Assembly: GCA_002315475.1 (NCBI GenBank)
Contig: DCGI01000038.1
Span: 10,424-52,035, forward strand
Source: Christensenella sp. UBA1782
Lineage (GTDB): Bacteria; Bacillota; Clostridia; Christensenellales; DTU072
Length of the DNA stretch: 41,612 nt
Direction of reading: 5' to 3'
The translations under genes and the position numbers were made by a program. The stretch's first letter is position 1, and every line of letters starts with the position of its first letter. The notes under the pieces were generated by a model. It did not search any database. It was given only the letters and a program-made list of their open reading frames with translations, and was not told the DNA's origin. This document shows, in pieces, positions 33,361 through 41,593 of this stretch.

Positions 33361-33390
33361 GAGTTAAACGTTTTCGTTTGACTCTTTTTT
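33361..33390 (+). terminator. Second terminator of the glycine riboswitch
   Basis: A 10-bp stem (GAGTTAAACG with CGTTTGACTC, one G-U pair) with a TTTT loop and six following T residues. This is the stronger of the two hairpins and ends 31 bp before the transporter start codon. Confidence 0.85.
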
Positions 33391-33421
33391 ATTGGAAAAG
33401 CTTAGTAGGAGGTTCCTTTTT

Positions 33422-34939
33422 ATGTGGAACACAATCATTGAGGGCATCACGAAAGCCAACGATTTCGTCAACAATATCGTTTGGGGTTGGCCCACCATCA
33501 TTCTCATTCTTGCGACGGGTTTGCTTTTCACCATTCGTTTGAAAGGCATGCAAGTCAGAAAACTACCCGAATCCATCAACGCCACCATCGTCCCCGTCAT
33601 CAAGGATTTCAAAAAGAAAAAAGGCGAAAAACGTACCAAAACCCAGTCGGTTTCGCAATTTGAAGCCTTCTGTTCGGCGATTTCGGGAACCGTAGGTACG
33701 GGAAACATCATCGGCACCGTTTCCGCCATATTGACGGGCGGGCCCGGTTCTGTTTTTTGGATGTGGGTTTCCGCTTTTTTCGGCATGATAACAAACTATT
33801 CCGAAAACGTCTTAGGTTTGTACTACCGTAAAAAAGACAAGGAAGGAAATTTCTCGGGCGGTGCTTTCTATTATATTTCTTACGGTATCAAAAAGTGCAA
33901 ATGGCTCGGTTATCTCGCCGCCGTTTTCTGTCTTTTTGCGGCGGTCGGTATGAGCGGCGTACAAACCAACAAGATTTCTTCCACCATAGCCACCACCTTT
34001 CAAATGCAGGACAACCTTCTTTTTAAGTTGATAATCGGTATCGTGATTGCGATTTTGACCGGCGTCGTCATTATCGGCGGCATCAAACGTATCGGGAAAA
34101 TAGCATCCGTTCTCGTGCCGTTCATGACCATCGTTTTCATTATCCTTGCCCTTGTCGGTATTTGTATGAATATCACCGCCATTCCGCAGGCTTTTGCGTT
34201 GATTTTCAAAAACATCGTCAGTTTCAAAGCCCTTGCCGGCGGTTTCGGTGGGTACGCCTTTTCACAAATCATTAAAAAAGGCATGGCGCGCGGCGTTTTT
34301 TCCAATGAGGCGGGGCTCGGTTCTTCGGTTATCGCACACTCGGCTTCCGAAACGAGAGAACCCGTAAAACAAGGACTTTGGGGTATCTTTGAGGTTTTCC
34401 TCGACACCTTTGTTATTTGTACGCTTATGGCGATTCTCGTCCTCACTACCTATATCAAAAACGGAATGTTGGATAGCTTTTCGGCAAGCACTTCGGACGC
34501 CGCCACCGCACTCGGTGCCTTTACGGGAAATTTCGGAACTTTCGGAACCGTCATGTTTGCCGTCATCTTACCTTTGTTTGCTTTCACCACCATTTTGGCT
34601 TGGTCGTATTACGGGGAAAAAGCCACCGAATTCTGCTTCCAAAATCTCAACGGGAAAGGGAAGAAAATCAGCGTCCTCGTTTTCAAAATTCTGTTCGTCC
34701 TGTTTATCGTAGCGGCGGCAGTCATCGAAAGCGATTTGATTTGGAGCATCGACGACACCTTTAACGGATTGATGGCTTTCCCGAACCTCGTTGCTTTAAT
34801 CATCCTCAGCGGTAAAGTCGTCAAAATAACCAAAAACTATTATCAACGCAAAAAAGGAATATCGGTCGAACCGATGCTTTCGGCATATCCCGAACAGAAT
34901 CTCGAATTTATCGAAGACCTAAAAAAAGAAAAGCACTAA
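33422..34939 (+). CDS. Sodium:alanine/glycine symporter (AGCS family)
   Basis: 505 residues from the ATG at 33422, with AGGAGG 9 bp upstream; an upstream TTG in the same frame lies next to the terminator and is not credible. An AGCS importer takes up glycine or alanine with Na+. About ten to eleven membrane helices; AISGTVGTGNIIGTVSAILTGGPGSVFWMW and FSNEAGLGSSVIAHSASE are family-diagnostic. The riboswitch makes glycine the likely ligand. Single-gene unit closed by a bidirectional terminator. Confidence 0.96.
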   Translation: MWNTIIEGITKANDFVNNIVWGWPTIILILATGLLFTIRLKGMQVRKLPESINATIVPVIKDFKKKKGEKRTKTQSVSQFEAFCSAISGTVGTGNIIGTVSAILTGGPGSVFWMWVSAFFGMITNYSENVLGLYYRKKDKEGNFSGGAFYYISYGIKKCKWLGYLAAVFCLFAAVGMSGVQTNKISSTIATTFQMQDNLLFKLIIGIVIAILTGVVIIGGIKRIGKIASVLVPFMTIVFIILALVGICMNITAIPQAFALIFKNIVSFKALAGGFGGYAFSQIIKKGMARGVFSNEAGLGSSVIAHSASETREPVKQGLWGIFEVFLDTFVICTLMAILVLTTYIKNGMLDSFSASTSDAATALGAFTGNFGTFGTVMFAVILPLFAFTTILAWSYYGEKATEFCFQNLNGKGKKISVLVFKILFVLFIVAAAVIESDLIWSIDDTFNGLMAFPNLVALIILSGKVVKITKNYYQRKKGISVEPMLSAYPEQNLEFIEDLKKEKH

Positions 34940-34955
34940 AGGCTTTCTCCAAAAG

Positions 34956-34987
34956 AAAAACGCTCGGGTTTTGCCCGAGCGTTTTTT
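34956..34987. terminator. Bidirectional terminator between AGCS and the flavin oxidase gene
   Basis: CGCTCGGG pairs with CCCGAGCG around a TTTTG loop, extended by A5/T6 on the outside. The plus strand ends in TTTTTT and the minus strand in TTTTT, so it serves both convergent genes. Confidence 0.92.
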
Positions 34988-34999
34988 ACTGAAAACTGC

Positions 35000-35392
35000 T
35001 TAAAACGTAACCGTTTTCGGCGGTTCGATGAAAGAACAGAAAACGGCGGTGGCATCGACGAAATAAAACACCTCGGTATTGCCGTCGTCCTCGTTGTACA
35101 TAGAACGAAGAACGGGATATTGGTCGAGCATGTGCTTTTTGGCGTCCCGTCTGTCGTCGGCAAGAAGTTTGCCCGAAAGTCTAATCCATTTCTTCCCGTC
35201 AAACGCACAAATCTCCACAGAGGGATTTTCATGAATCTGCTTGCTGACCTCTTTGACTTTTCCCGTCTGAATATACAGTTTCCCGTCCCATATATCCACC
35301 GTTCCGAACGGACGCACTTTGGGTTTTCCGTCCTCTACCATCGCCAAATAATAGGTTTCGCACTTTTTCAAAAACTCGTATACTTCTTCCAT
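35000..35392 (-). CDS. Pyridoxamine 5'-phosphate oxidase-family (FMN-binding split barrel) protein
   Basis: 130 residues. A split-barrel flavin-binding protein; members include oxidases and reductases of unknown substrate. MEEVYEFLKKCETYYLAMVEDGKPKVRPFG and LYIQTGKVKEVSKQIHENP show the fold; the RPFGT run is where FMN phosphate normally binds. AAGGA lies about 12 bp before the ATG. Single gene with its own promoter and terminator. True substrate cannot be told; the PNPO name does not imply B6 synthesis. Confidence 0.88.
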   Translation of the reverse strand: MEEVYEFLKKCETYYLAMVEDGKPKVRPFGTVDIWDGKLYIQTGKVKEVSKQIHENPSVEICAFDGKKWIRLSGKLLADDRRDAKKHMLDQYPVLRSMYNEDDGNTEVFYFVDATAVFCSFIEPPKTVTF

Positions 35393-35423
35393 ATCGACAA
35401 TCCATCCTTGTTTTTATGACATC

Positions 35424-35452
35424 ATTATAGTATGGAAACGTTTTTTTGTAAA
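35424..35452 (-). promoter_or_regulatory. Promoter of the flavin oxidase-like gene
   Basis: TTTACA (35452-35447), 17-bp spacer, consensus TATAAT (35429-35424) on the minus strand; predicted leader of about 25 nt. Confidence 0.75.
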
Positions 35453-35471
35453 TATTTTTTTCAAAAACTAT

Positions 35472-35507
35472 AAAAAAAGAATTACCGTTTGCAGTAATTC
35501 TTTTTTT
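35472..35507. terminator. Terminator after tRNA-Pro
   Basis: A perfect 14-bp stem (35472-35485 with 35494-35507) with an 8-nt loop and A/T tracts on both sides. On the minus strand it starts at the end of tRNA-Pro and ends in a T run. Confidence 0.9.
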
Positions 35508-35583
35508 GGTCTGGGTAAGAAGATTTGAACTTCCGGCCTCTTGAACCCCATTCAAGCGCGCTACCAAACTGCGCCATACCCAG
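35507..35583 (-). tRNA. tRNA-Pro (anticodon GGG)
   Basis: 77 nt. Acceptor CTGGGTA pairs with TACCCAG, discriminator A, CCA encoded (35509-35507). The anticodon stem CTTGA/TCAAG closes the loop ATGGGGT, giving GGG. A single-gene unit with promoter and terminator, between the flavin oxidase gene and rho. Confidence 0.95.
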
Positions 35584-35595
35584 TCAACGTACTTT

Positions 35596-35624
35596 ATTTT
35601 ACAACGATTCCGTTCTTTTGTCAA
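35596..35624 (-). promoter_or_regulatory. Promoter of tRNA-Pro
   Basis: Consensus TTGACA (35624-35619), 17-bp spacer, TAAAAT (35601-35596) on the minus strand, 12 bp before the tRNA. Confidence 0.8.
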
Positions 35625-35661
35625 TGGATTTACCCGCCTTGCGAAAAGAATTTCGAAAAAG

Positions 35662-35690
35662 TTTTCAAAGGGGATGCTTAGCATCCCCTT
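35662..35690 (-). terminator. Terminator hairpin after rho
   Basis: A perfect 10-bp GC-rich stem (AAGGGGATGC/GCATCCCCTT) with a 3-nt loop, 5 bp after the rho stop. The T tract is broken (TTTG, then TTTTT a few bases on), so it may work partly. Confidence 0.7.
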
Positions 35691-35695
35691 CCTCG

Positions 35696-37357
35696 TTAAA
35701 ACTTGAATCCTTGTTTTTGTAACGACATCAACTGCAAATTAACTTGTTCCAAAAATTCTCGATTGGTTTTTGTCTTTATCAACATATTTAACAGATTTTC
35801 GGTAGCATCGGCACTGTCCCCCGTTCCCAAGAGTTTCCGCATCGCCCACGCCCCCTGCAATTCGTTTTGGTCGAGAAGGAGTTCTTCCATACGGGTACTG
35901 CTCTTGTACAAATCGATGGCGGGGAAAATTCTCTTTTCACTCAAACGGCGGTCAAGATGGATTTCCATATTGCCCGTTCCTTTGAATTCTTCGTAAATGA
36001 CGTCGTCCATACGGCTTCCCGTATCCACCAAAGCGGTGGCGATAATGGTAAGACTGCCGCCGAATTCGATATTACGGGCGGCACCGAAAAACCTTTTCGG
36101 ACTGTGGAGTGCTCCGGGATCGATACCACCCGAAAGCGTTCTGCCCGTCGGTGCTATGGTTAAGTTATAGGCGCGTGCGAGTCTTGTCAAACTGTCCATT
36201 AAAATAACGACGTCTTCTCCCAATTCCACCAAGCGTTTGGCTCTTTCCAAAACCATTTCCGCCGCCTTTGTGTGATGTTCGGGCGTTTCGTCAAACGTCG
36301 AAAAAACAACTTCGCCTTTGATGCAACGTTGCATATCGGTAACTTCTTCGGGACGTTCGTCAATCAGTAAAACAATTAAATGCGAATCGGGATAATTTAC
36401 GGCAATACTGTTTGCCACTTTTTTCAAAAACGTCGTTTTGCCTGCCTTCGGCGGAGAAACGATCATGGCTCTCTGCCCTTTTCCGATAGGTGCTATCATG
36501 TCGATACAACGGATGGCAAAATCATTATAAGAACCGGGTATTTCCAATCGGTATCTTTGATTGGGATAAATCGGTGTTAAGGTATCAAAATTTTTTCTTT
36601 TATGGATAACAGACTCGGGATCTCTGCCGTTTACCGATAAAATGGCGGATATGCGCGGACGTGCCGCATCGCCGTTCTTTTTTACTTCGGCTCGAATCCA
36701 ATCCCCTTTTCGTAATCCCGAAGCCTTGATTCTTTGTGCGGGAATATAGGCATCGCCTTCACCCGCTTCATAATTACAAACACGAATAAATCCGTACCCG
36801 TCCGGTAATATCTCCAAGACGCCTTCTTTGATTTCGATAATCTCGGGTTCCTGCTGTGCCGGTTTCTCGGCTTCCGTATCTTCCGGCAATCGCACCGGCG
36901 GTGTATTGGGCTTAAACGATTGCCCATGCGTATTCGGCTTATTCTCGGTATTCGGGACGCTGTTGGGGCGGCGGGTGGGCGTAATCTTCCCATGTGTAAA
37001 CGGAACTTTTTTCTCCTTAGGCGGCGTGGCAAAAATCTGCTCGGGCGGTATGGTTCCTTCCAAAATCTCCGATTGCTTCCCTTCTTCCGTTTCCTCAACG
37101 GGTGCCGCGGAATCTTTTAATACCACGATACCGCTCGTTTTTTGCGGACGTCCGGGTTTTTTCTTCGTCGATTCGATTTGTACGTTTCTCTGTATTTCTT
37201 CTATGGTTTTATGTTCGGTAATCTCTAAAATCGCTTGAATCAACGCTTCTTTTTTTAATGCCGTCGGGCTTTTCACGCCGACGTCGGTTCCGATGACACG
37301 CAAATCGTGTATCTTCATAGATTCCAGCATTTCTCCGGTATAATGGAAATAATCCAC
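35696..37357 (-). CDS. rho: Transcription termination factor Rho with extended linker
   Basis: 553 residues versus ~420 in E. coli. Hexameric RNA-dependent ATPase that ends transcripts. A Rho N-terminal helical domain (1-~60) is followed by a low-complexity linker (62-172) rich in Pro, Lys, Asn, Glu and Thr, with an AT-hook-like KKKPGRPQK at 65-73. Then the cold-shock RNA-binding domain (EGVLEILPDGYGFIR, 178-192), P-loop PPKAGKTT (302-309), LLIDERPEEV, MDSLTRLARAYN and IDLYKSSTRMEELLL. Start is GTG at 37357, with AGGAGG 9 bp upstream. Own promoter and terminator. Confidence 0.96.
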   Translation of the reverse strand: MDYFHYTGEMLESMKIHDLRVIGTDVGVKSPTALKKEALIQAILEITEHKTIEEIQRNVQIESTKKKPGRPQKTSGIVVLKDSAAPVEETEEGKQSEILEGTIPPEQIFATPPKEKKVPFTHGKITPTRRPNSVPNTENKPNTHGQSFKPNTPPVRLPEDTEAEKPAQQEPEIIEIKEGVLEILPDGYGFIRVCNYEAGEGDAYIPAQRIKASGLRKGDWIRAEVKKNGDAARPRISAILSVNGRDPESVIHKRKNFDTLTPIYPNQRYRLEIPGSYNDFAIRCIDMIAPIGKGQRAMIVSPPKAGKTTFLKKVANSIAVNYPDSHLIVLLIDERPEEVTDMQRCIKGEVVFSTFDETPEHHTKAAEMVLERAKRLVELGEDVVILMDSLTRLARAYNLTIAPTGRTLSGGIDPGALHSPKRFFGAARNIEFGGSLTIIATALVDTGSRMDDVIYEEFKGTGNMEIHLDRRLSEKRIFPAIDLYKSSTRMEELLLDQNELQGAWAMRKLLGTGDSADATENLLNMLIKTKTNREFLEQVNLQLMSLQKQGFKF

Positions 37358-37462
37358 AAAAAAATTCCTCCTGTATTAGAAAACTCACAAAATTCATTAA
37401 ACTACGGTGTATAAATGAGAACTTTTACGATCCTAATAAAACTATAAAAAATGATTGTCTAT

Positions 37463-37491
37463 ATTGTACACAGAATATTCCCTTCTGTCAA
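37463..37491 (-). promoter_or_regulatory. Promoter of rho
   Basis: Consensus TTGACA (37491-37486), 17-bp spacer, TACAAT (37468-37463) on the minus strand. It leaves a ~100-nt leader without an obvious hairpin; rho leaders are often autoregulated, but no element is visible here. Confidence 0.85.
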
Positions 37492-37513
37492 TGATTTTAT
37501 GCTTTTTTTCAAA

Positions 37514-37543
37514 AAAAAGAACGAAAATACTTCCGTTCTTTTT
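37514..37543 (-). terminator. Terminator after the M20 peptidase gene
   Basis: AAAAAGAACG pairs with CGTTCTTTTT (10 bp). On the minus strand it runs into a stretch of nine T residues. It separates the M20 gene from the rho promoter. Confidence 0.85.
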
Positions 37544-37572
37544 GACTTTTTATGATAAATAATGTCAACGTG

Positions 37573-38901
37573 TTATTTCGTAACGTCTTGCATAAGCTCT
37601 TTGTAAAAGTTTACGGCAGGCTCCAAGTTTATTATATCGACGCACTCGTTCAACCCATGAATGGAAGAAAGTTGTTCTATGGTAACGGTAAACGGAACAA
37701 AGCGGAAAACGTTATCGCAGATTCTGCTGAGGAATCGACTGTCACTCGCACCCGTCATAATATAAGGAACGGCAACCGCGTTCGGGAAACACTTTTCGAT
37801 ATGCTTCTTAAGGAACGCAAATTGCTCTCCCTTGTAGTCGCTAATACCCGATTCTATGCCTTCGTCAATCACTTCGGTTTCGACGTCGTATTTTTTTGCC
37901 AATGCCGAAATGGCTTTAATGCTGCCCGCACTTCCCTGATGATGAGAAAAACGCATATTCCCCGTTACGAAGGCGGTTTCGGGAATGACGTTTAAGCCGT
38001 TGGAACCCTTTGCCGTCGTAAACGCAAGAGTGGTCTTGAACAAAGCACCCGCTTGTAACGAAAGCGCGGGAACGATCTTTTCCAAAAGCGGTTTGAACCA
38101 AGAAGCGTGTTTTAAGATAAAGCGTAACGGCGCACTCTTGACTTTCGTGGCGACGCCCTGTAAAGTACCCAGCAAAACGGGACTTAATTTTGACCGGAAG
38201 ACTTTGCCTTTTTCGGCTTCCGCCATAAATTTTCCCAAACGCACCAGCGGCGTGTCCTTAGGCGGGGTAGAAGCATGTCCGCCATGAGAATGTGCCACGA
38301 ATTTTAAGTCCGCACGTCCCTTTTCGCCGACTCCGACCATAGCGAAGCAACTTCCTTCTTTCGTTAGCCCGAAGGGATCGGGAATCATCATTCCCCCTTC
38401 GTCCATTACCAACGCAAAACGAATACCTCTTTCTTGTAAGACAAGGCTGATCTTGTCGCATCCGATACCGTCCGTTTCTTCGGTACAGGCAGACTCAAAA
38501 TAGATGTCCGTTTCGGGAACAAAGCCTTCTTCAAGGAGTTCTTCCGCCGATTGCAACATACAGAACAGACCGCCTTTGGTGTCAAGAGTTCCTCTGCCCC
38601 AAAGCTTGCCTTCCTCGATTGCACCCGAAAAAGGAGGATACTTCCATTCTCCCGTCGCCGAAACGACGTCGTGGTGGTTCATGAAAAGAACGGGATTTTC
38701 GGAAGATTTCCCCGCCCATTTCAACAGAATCCCACCTTCGAATTCTTCATAGGTACATACTTCGAAGATTTTCGGGAAAAGGACTTTCAGTTCTTGCCGC
38801 AGAACGGCAAAGTTCTCGTTTTCACGATTGTTGTAGTCGGAAACCGTTTCGATTTGAATCAATTTCGACATTCTTTCCGCATAATAAAAGTTTTTATCCA
38901 T
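37573..38901 (-). CDS. M20-family zinc metallopeptidase
   Basis: 442 residues. M20 enzymes are two-zinc amidases or carboxypeptidases; substrates range from dipeptides to N-acyl amino acids. Metal ligands: H in MNHHDVVSA (HxD type), Asp in GRGTLDTKGG, Glu pair in CTEETDG, Asp in VMDEGGM, and His near the C terminus (SSIHGLNECVDI). A dimerisation domain is inserted (about 200-310; HSHGGHAS at its start). The layout resembles M20 carboxypeptidase-like proteins. No signal peptide, so it is likely cytoplasmic. The promoter puts the RNA start about 3 nt before the ATG. Confidence 0.9.
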   Translation of the reverse strand: MDKNFYYAERMSKLIQIETVSDYNNRENENFAVLRQELKVLFPKIFEVCTYEEFEGGILLKWAGKSSENPVLFMNHHDVVSATGEWKYPPFSGAIEEGKLWGRGTLDTKGGLFCMLQSAEELLEEGFVPETDIYFESACTEETDGIGCDKISLVLQERGIRFALVMDEGGMMIPDPFGLTKEGSCFAMVGVGEKGRADLKFVAHSHGGHASTPPKDTPLVRLGKFMAEAEKGKVFRSKLSPVLLGTLQGVATKVKSAPLRFILKHASWFKPLLEKIVPALSLQAGALFKTTLAFTTAKGSNGLNVIPETAFVTGNMRFSHHQGSAGSIKAISALAKKYDVETEVIDEGIESGISDYKGEQFAFLKKHIEKCFPNAVAVPYIMTGASDSRFLSRICDNVFRFVPFTVTIEQLSSIHGLNECVDIINLEPAVNFYKELMQDVTK

Positions 38902-38910
38902 AATGGTTTT

Positions 38911-38939
38911 ATTATATAGATTGTTTTAATATTTGTCAA
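38911..38939 (-). promoter_or_regulatory. Perfect-consensus promoter of the M20 gene
   Basis: TTGACA (38939-38934), 17-bp spacer, TATAAT (38916-38911), both boxes exact. The ATG lies 10 bp after the -10, so the mRNA should start at or within a few bases of it. Confidence 0.85.
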
Positions 38940-38952
38940 GGGATAAAAATCG

Positions 38953-39405
38953 TTATTCCGCGCCTTTTTTTTCGTTGATTTTGGACTTCAATAAATCCAG
39001 CCCTTCCGAGTACCCCGTATACCCATGCCCTTTCACGCAGGCAAAGGCGTATTCCGAGATATATGAAAATCTACGGTAGCTTTCTCTCGTGTCGGGATCG
39101 GTGATATGAACTTCCACCGTCGGCAAAGAAACGGCTTTAAGGGCATCCAAAATCGCAAGACTGGTATGCGTATATGCCCCTGCATTGATTAAAATGCCGT
39201 CATACTTTTTATAAGCCTTATGAATAAATCCCACTATCTTTCCTTCTTCGTCGGAACAAACGCACCGAACCCGTATTTTTCTTTCTTTTGCACCGTTTCG
39301 GATAAACTTTACCAAATCTCGATAGGTTTTGAGTCCGTAAAGATCGGTTTCTCGAATACCGAGCATATTCATGTTTACGCCGTTTATCACCAATATTTTT
39401 ATCAT
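38953..39405 (-). CDS. aroQ: Type II 3-dehydroquinate dehydratase
   Basis: 150 residues. It dehydrates 3-dehydroquinate in the shikimate pathway. The family landmarks are there but altered: NGVNMNMLGIRE for GPNLNLLG; LYG with the catalytic Tyr; INAGAYTHTS for INPGAYTHTS; VEVHITDPDTRE for VEVHISN-RE. The key Asn, Tyr, His and Arg residues are kept, so activity is expected. Overlaps the end of aroC by 4 bp (ATGA). Last gene of the visible aro cluster. Confidence 0.94.
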   Translation of the reverse strand: MIKILVINGVNMNMLGIRETDLYGLKTYRDLVKFIRNGAKERKIRVRCVCSDEEGKIVGFIHKAYKKYDGILINAGAYTHTSLAILDALKAVSLPTVEVHITDPDTRESYRRFSYISEYAFACVKGHGYTGYSEGLDLLKSKINEKKGAE

Positions 39406-40403
39406 GCTTCTTCTCCCGACATAATATTATCCAAAATTGCCACCGCGCACACGGCTTCCACGCAGACCGCACAACGCGGAACGATGCAGACGTCGTGCCG
39501 TCCTTCTATCGTGATTTTTGCATTTTCCCCCGTACGCAGATTGACGGTGTCCTGTTCTATACCGATAGAAGGGGTGGGACGTATCGCAACGGTAAAAGTA
39601 AGGGGCATGCCGTTGGAAATTCCGCCGTTGATACCGCCCGAATGATTGGTCTTGGTGCGAACCTTTCCGTCTTCGAAAACAAAGGCGTCGTTAGCTTGAC
39701 TTCCTCGCATGGCGGCGAGGTCAAAACCCGAACCGAACGCCACTCCTTTGACGGCGGGTATGGCGAAAAGCAAACGGGAAATACTGCCTTCCAGACTGTC
39801 AAACATATACTCCCCTACCCCTACGGGCAAACCGGTAACCGTACACGAAACAATTCCGCCCACCGAATCTTTTTCCGCCTGAACGGTTTTGAGTAGGTTT
39901 TCTATTTCCGCTTGACACGTTTCGCCTCCGATACTCTGCACCGAAGCTTCCACGCTTACCCCTTTTTCCGACAAAATTTGTTTGCAGATTCCTCCCAAAC
40001 AAACAAGAGGTGCCGTCAGCCTGCCCGAGAATTTTCCACCGCCCCGTCCGTCGAAGTTTTCGTACTTGGTATACCCGACATAATCGGCGTGTGAAGGTCG
40101 AGGAGTATCGGCAAACACGTAGGGTACGGAATCGACGTCTCGGTTTTCAAACCGAACCGAAACCACGCCCGTCGTCTTTCCGTTTTCCAATCCGGACAAA
40201 GATACAACATCATCCTCCTTCCGAGGGGTGGCAAAAGCCGTTGCCGGTTTTCTTCTGTCGCAAAACGCCTGCAAAGCTAATAAGTCGACGGGAAAGGACG
40301 ACAAACCGTACAAAGTTCCACCGATTTGCCGATCGTGCGAAGCACCGAAGACTTCTATTGCCAACCTTCTGCCTTTCCAAAAAGAAAATTTGGTATCCTT
40401 CAT
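39402..40403 (-). CDS. aroC: Chorismate synthase
   Basis: 333 residues from the ATG at 40403, which overlaps the aroA stop by 4 bp; the in-frame codon 15 bp earlier lies inside aroA. Slightly short for the family. It makes chorismate from EPSP using reduced FMN. FGASHDRQIGGTLYG at the N terminus matches the conserved G-E/A-S-H-G region, then RPSHADY, GRGGGKFSGRLTA, and GINGGISNGMPL near 250. Function is clear from these. Confidence 0.96.
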   Translation of the reverse strand: MKDTKFSFWKGRRLAIEVFGASHDRQIGGTLYGLSSFPVDLLALQAFCDRRKPATAFATPRKEDDVVSLSGLENGKTTGVVSVRFENRDVDSVPYVFADTPRPSHADYVGYTKYENFDGRGGGKFSGRLTAPLVCLGGICKQILSEKGVSVEASVQSIGGETCQAEIENLLKTVQAEKDSVGGIVSCTVTGLPVGVGEYMFDSLEGSISRLLFAIPAVKGVAFGSGFDLAAMRGSQANDAFVFEDGKVRTKTNHSGGINGGISNGMPLTFTVAIRPTPSIGIEQDTVNLRTGENAKITIEGRHDVCIVPRCAVCVEAVCAVAILDNIMSGEEA

Positions 40404-41593
40404 ACACCGCCTCCGCAAAGTTTTTTTACATCCTCAAAAAAAGACGGATAGGATTTTTCGATTCCTTCGATATTGTTCACCGTAGAATTGCCCGTCAAAA
40501 GAGACGTCAACGTGCAAGCCATAATCATACGGTGGTCGTGTCTCCCGTCAAAATCTCCTCCGTTCGGGTTGCCTCCGAATACGCTCAGGTCTTCCCCGTC
40601 GTACTCGCTCACTATCCCCGCCGCAGCGAGCATGGCTCGTATCCCCTCCAAACGGTCGCTTTCTTTGTCACGCAATCTCCGCACGTTTTTCAAAAGGCTT
40701 TTGCCTTGACAAAACGCACAGTATGCGGCAAGTACCGGCACGAGATCGGGTGTATCCGACGCATCGTACTCGATTGCAAAATTCTTCTTTTGGGTTACCG
40801 TAATACATTCATCGGAAGTACAAACTTCGGCTCCCGACTGTCGCAATAATTCTATTATTCTTTTATCCCCTTGATAGGAATCGCAAGAAAGTCCTCTAAC
40901 CTTTATCCTGCCGCTTAACGCTGCCAAACAAAAATAAAAAGCGGCGTTTGACCAATCCCCTTCTATCGTTTTTCCCTTCGGTTGTTGCGACGGCTGTCCG
41001 GATGCTATCGAGAAACCGTCGTCTTCTTTTTTTACACCAATACCGAATCTGCCCATCGCGTCGATCGTCATATCGACGTAAGGTGACGAAACAAGGGAGG
41101 AAGTTAGGTGAATTCTTCCGCCCTTTCGGCACGCCGTCAAGAGTCCGGAAACGAATTGAGAACTGCCGTCTCCCCGAATAAAGAATTCCGTTCCTTTCCA
41201 TTTTCCCGAAACCGAAATATCCTTTCCGTCCGTCGCAATAACGGCACCGTTCCGTACCAATTCTTCCAATAGGGGCAAGTGATTCCTTTCGGCAAGTTTT
41301 CCTTCGGTATGAAAAACACATTCTTTCCCGAGCATACAAACGATCGGAAGCAAGAATCGTAACGTGGTTGCCGATTGTTTCGGAAATAAATCCTTTTTAC
41401 CCGATTGCAAAGCGTGCAAACAATCGACTGTGGCACGTTCGTCCTCCGACAATTTTTCGAGCGGAATCCAAGAAGAAAAATCTCCCCCCGTCAGATAAGA
41501 CAGAATCGCCATTCGGTGAAAATACGATTTGGACGGAACGGCAAAAACCGTTCCGTCCAAAGACGTAATTTTTTCGGTGAAAACTTTTTTCAT
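40400..41593 (-). CDS. aroA: 3-phosphoshikimate 1-carboxyvinyltransferase (EPSP synthase)
   Basis: 397 residues from the ATG at 41593; a TTG two codons earlier (41599) is possible. Joins shikimate 3-phosphate and PEP to give EPSP. The N-terminal PSKSYFHR holds the catalytic Lys/Arg set; later motifs are GDGSSQFVSGLL, SSPYVDMTIDAM, GDWSNAAFYF and SDTPDLVPVLAAY (catalytic Asp), then DHRMIMA. The loop usually NAGTAxR(P) in E. coli reads QSATTLRF, so Gly96 is replaced by Ala (residue 75 here). The 12 bases upstream are C-rich and lie at the window edge. Confidence 0.96.
   Translation of the reverse strand: MKKVFTEKITSLDGTVFAVPSKSYFHRMAILSYLTGGDFSSWIPLEKLSEDERATVDCLHALQSGKKDLFPKQSATTLRFLLPIVCMLGKECVFHTEGKLAERNHLPLLEELVRNGAVIATDGKDISVSGKWKGTEFFIRGDGSSQFVSGLLTACRKGGRIHLTSSLVSSPYVDMTIDAMGRFGIGVKKEDDGFSIASGQPSQQPKGKTIEGDWSNAAFYFCLAALSGRIKVRGLSCDSYQGDKRIIELLRQSGAEVCTSDECITVTQKKNFAIEYDASDTPDLVPVLAAYCAFCQGKSLLKNVRRLRDKESDRLEGIRAMLAAAGIVSEYDGEDLSVFGGNPNGGDFDGRHDHRMIMACTLTSLLTGNSTVNNIEGIEKSYPSFFEDVKKLCGGGV

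Noticed and set aside
37358..37462. Structured regulatory element in the rho leader
   Set aside because: About 100 nt of AT-rich leader, but no convincing stem or known motif seen.
40010..40849. 279-codon plus-strand frame over aroC/aroA
   Set aside because: Basic, Arg/Ser-rich shadow translation opposite two clear shikimate genes.
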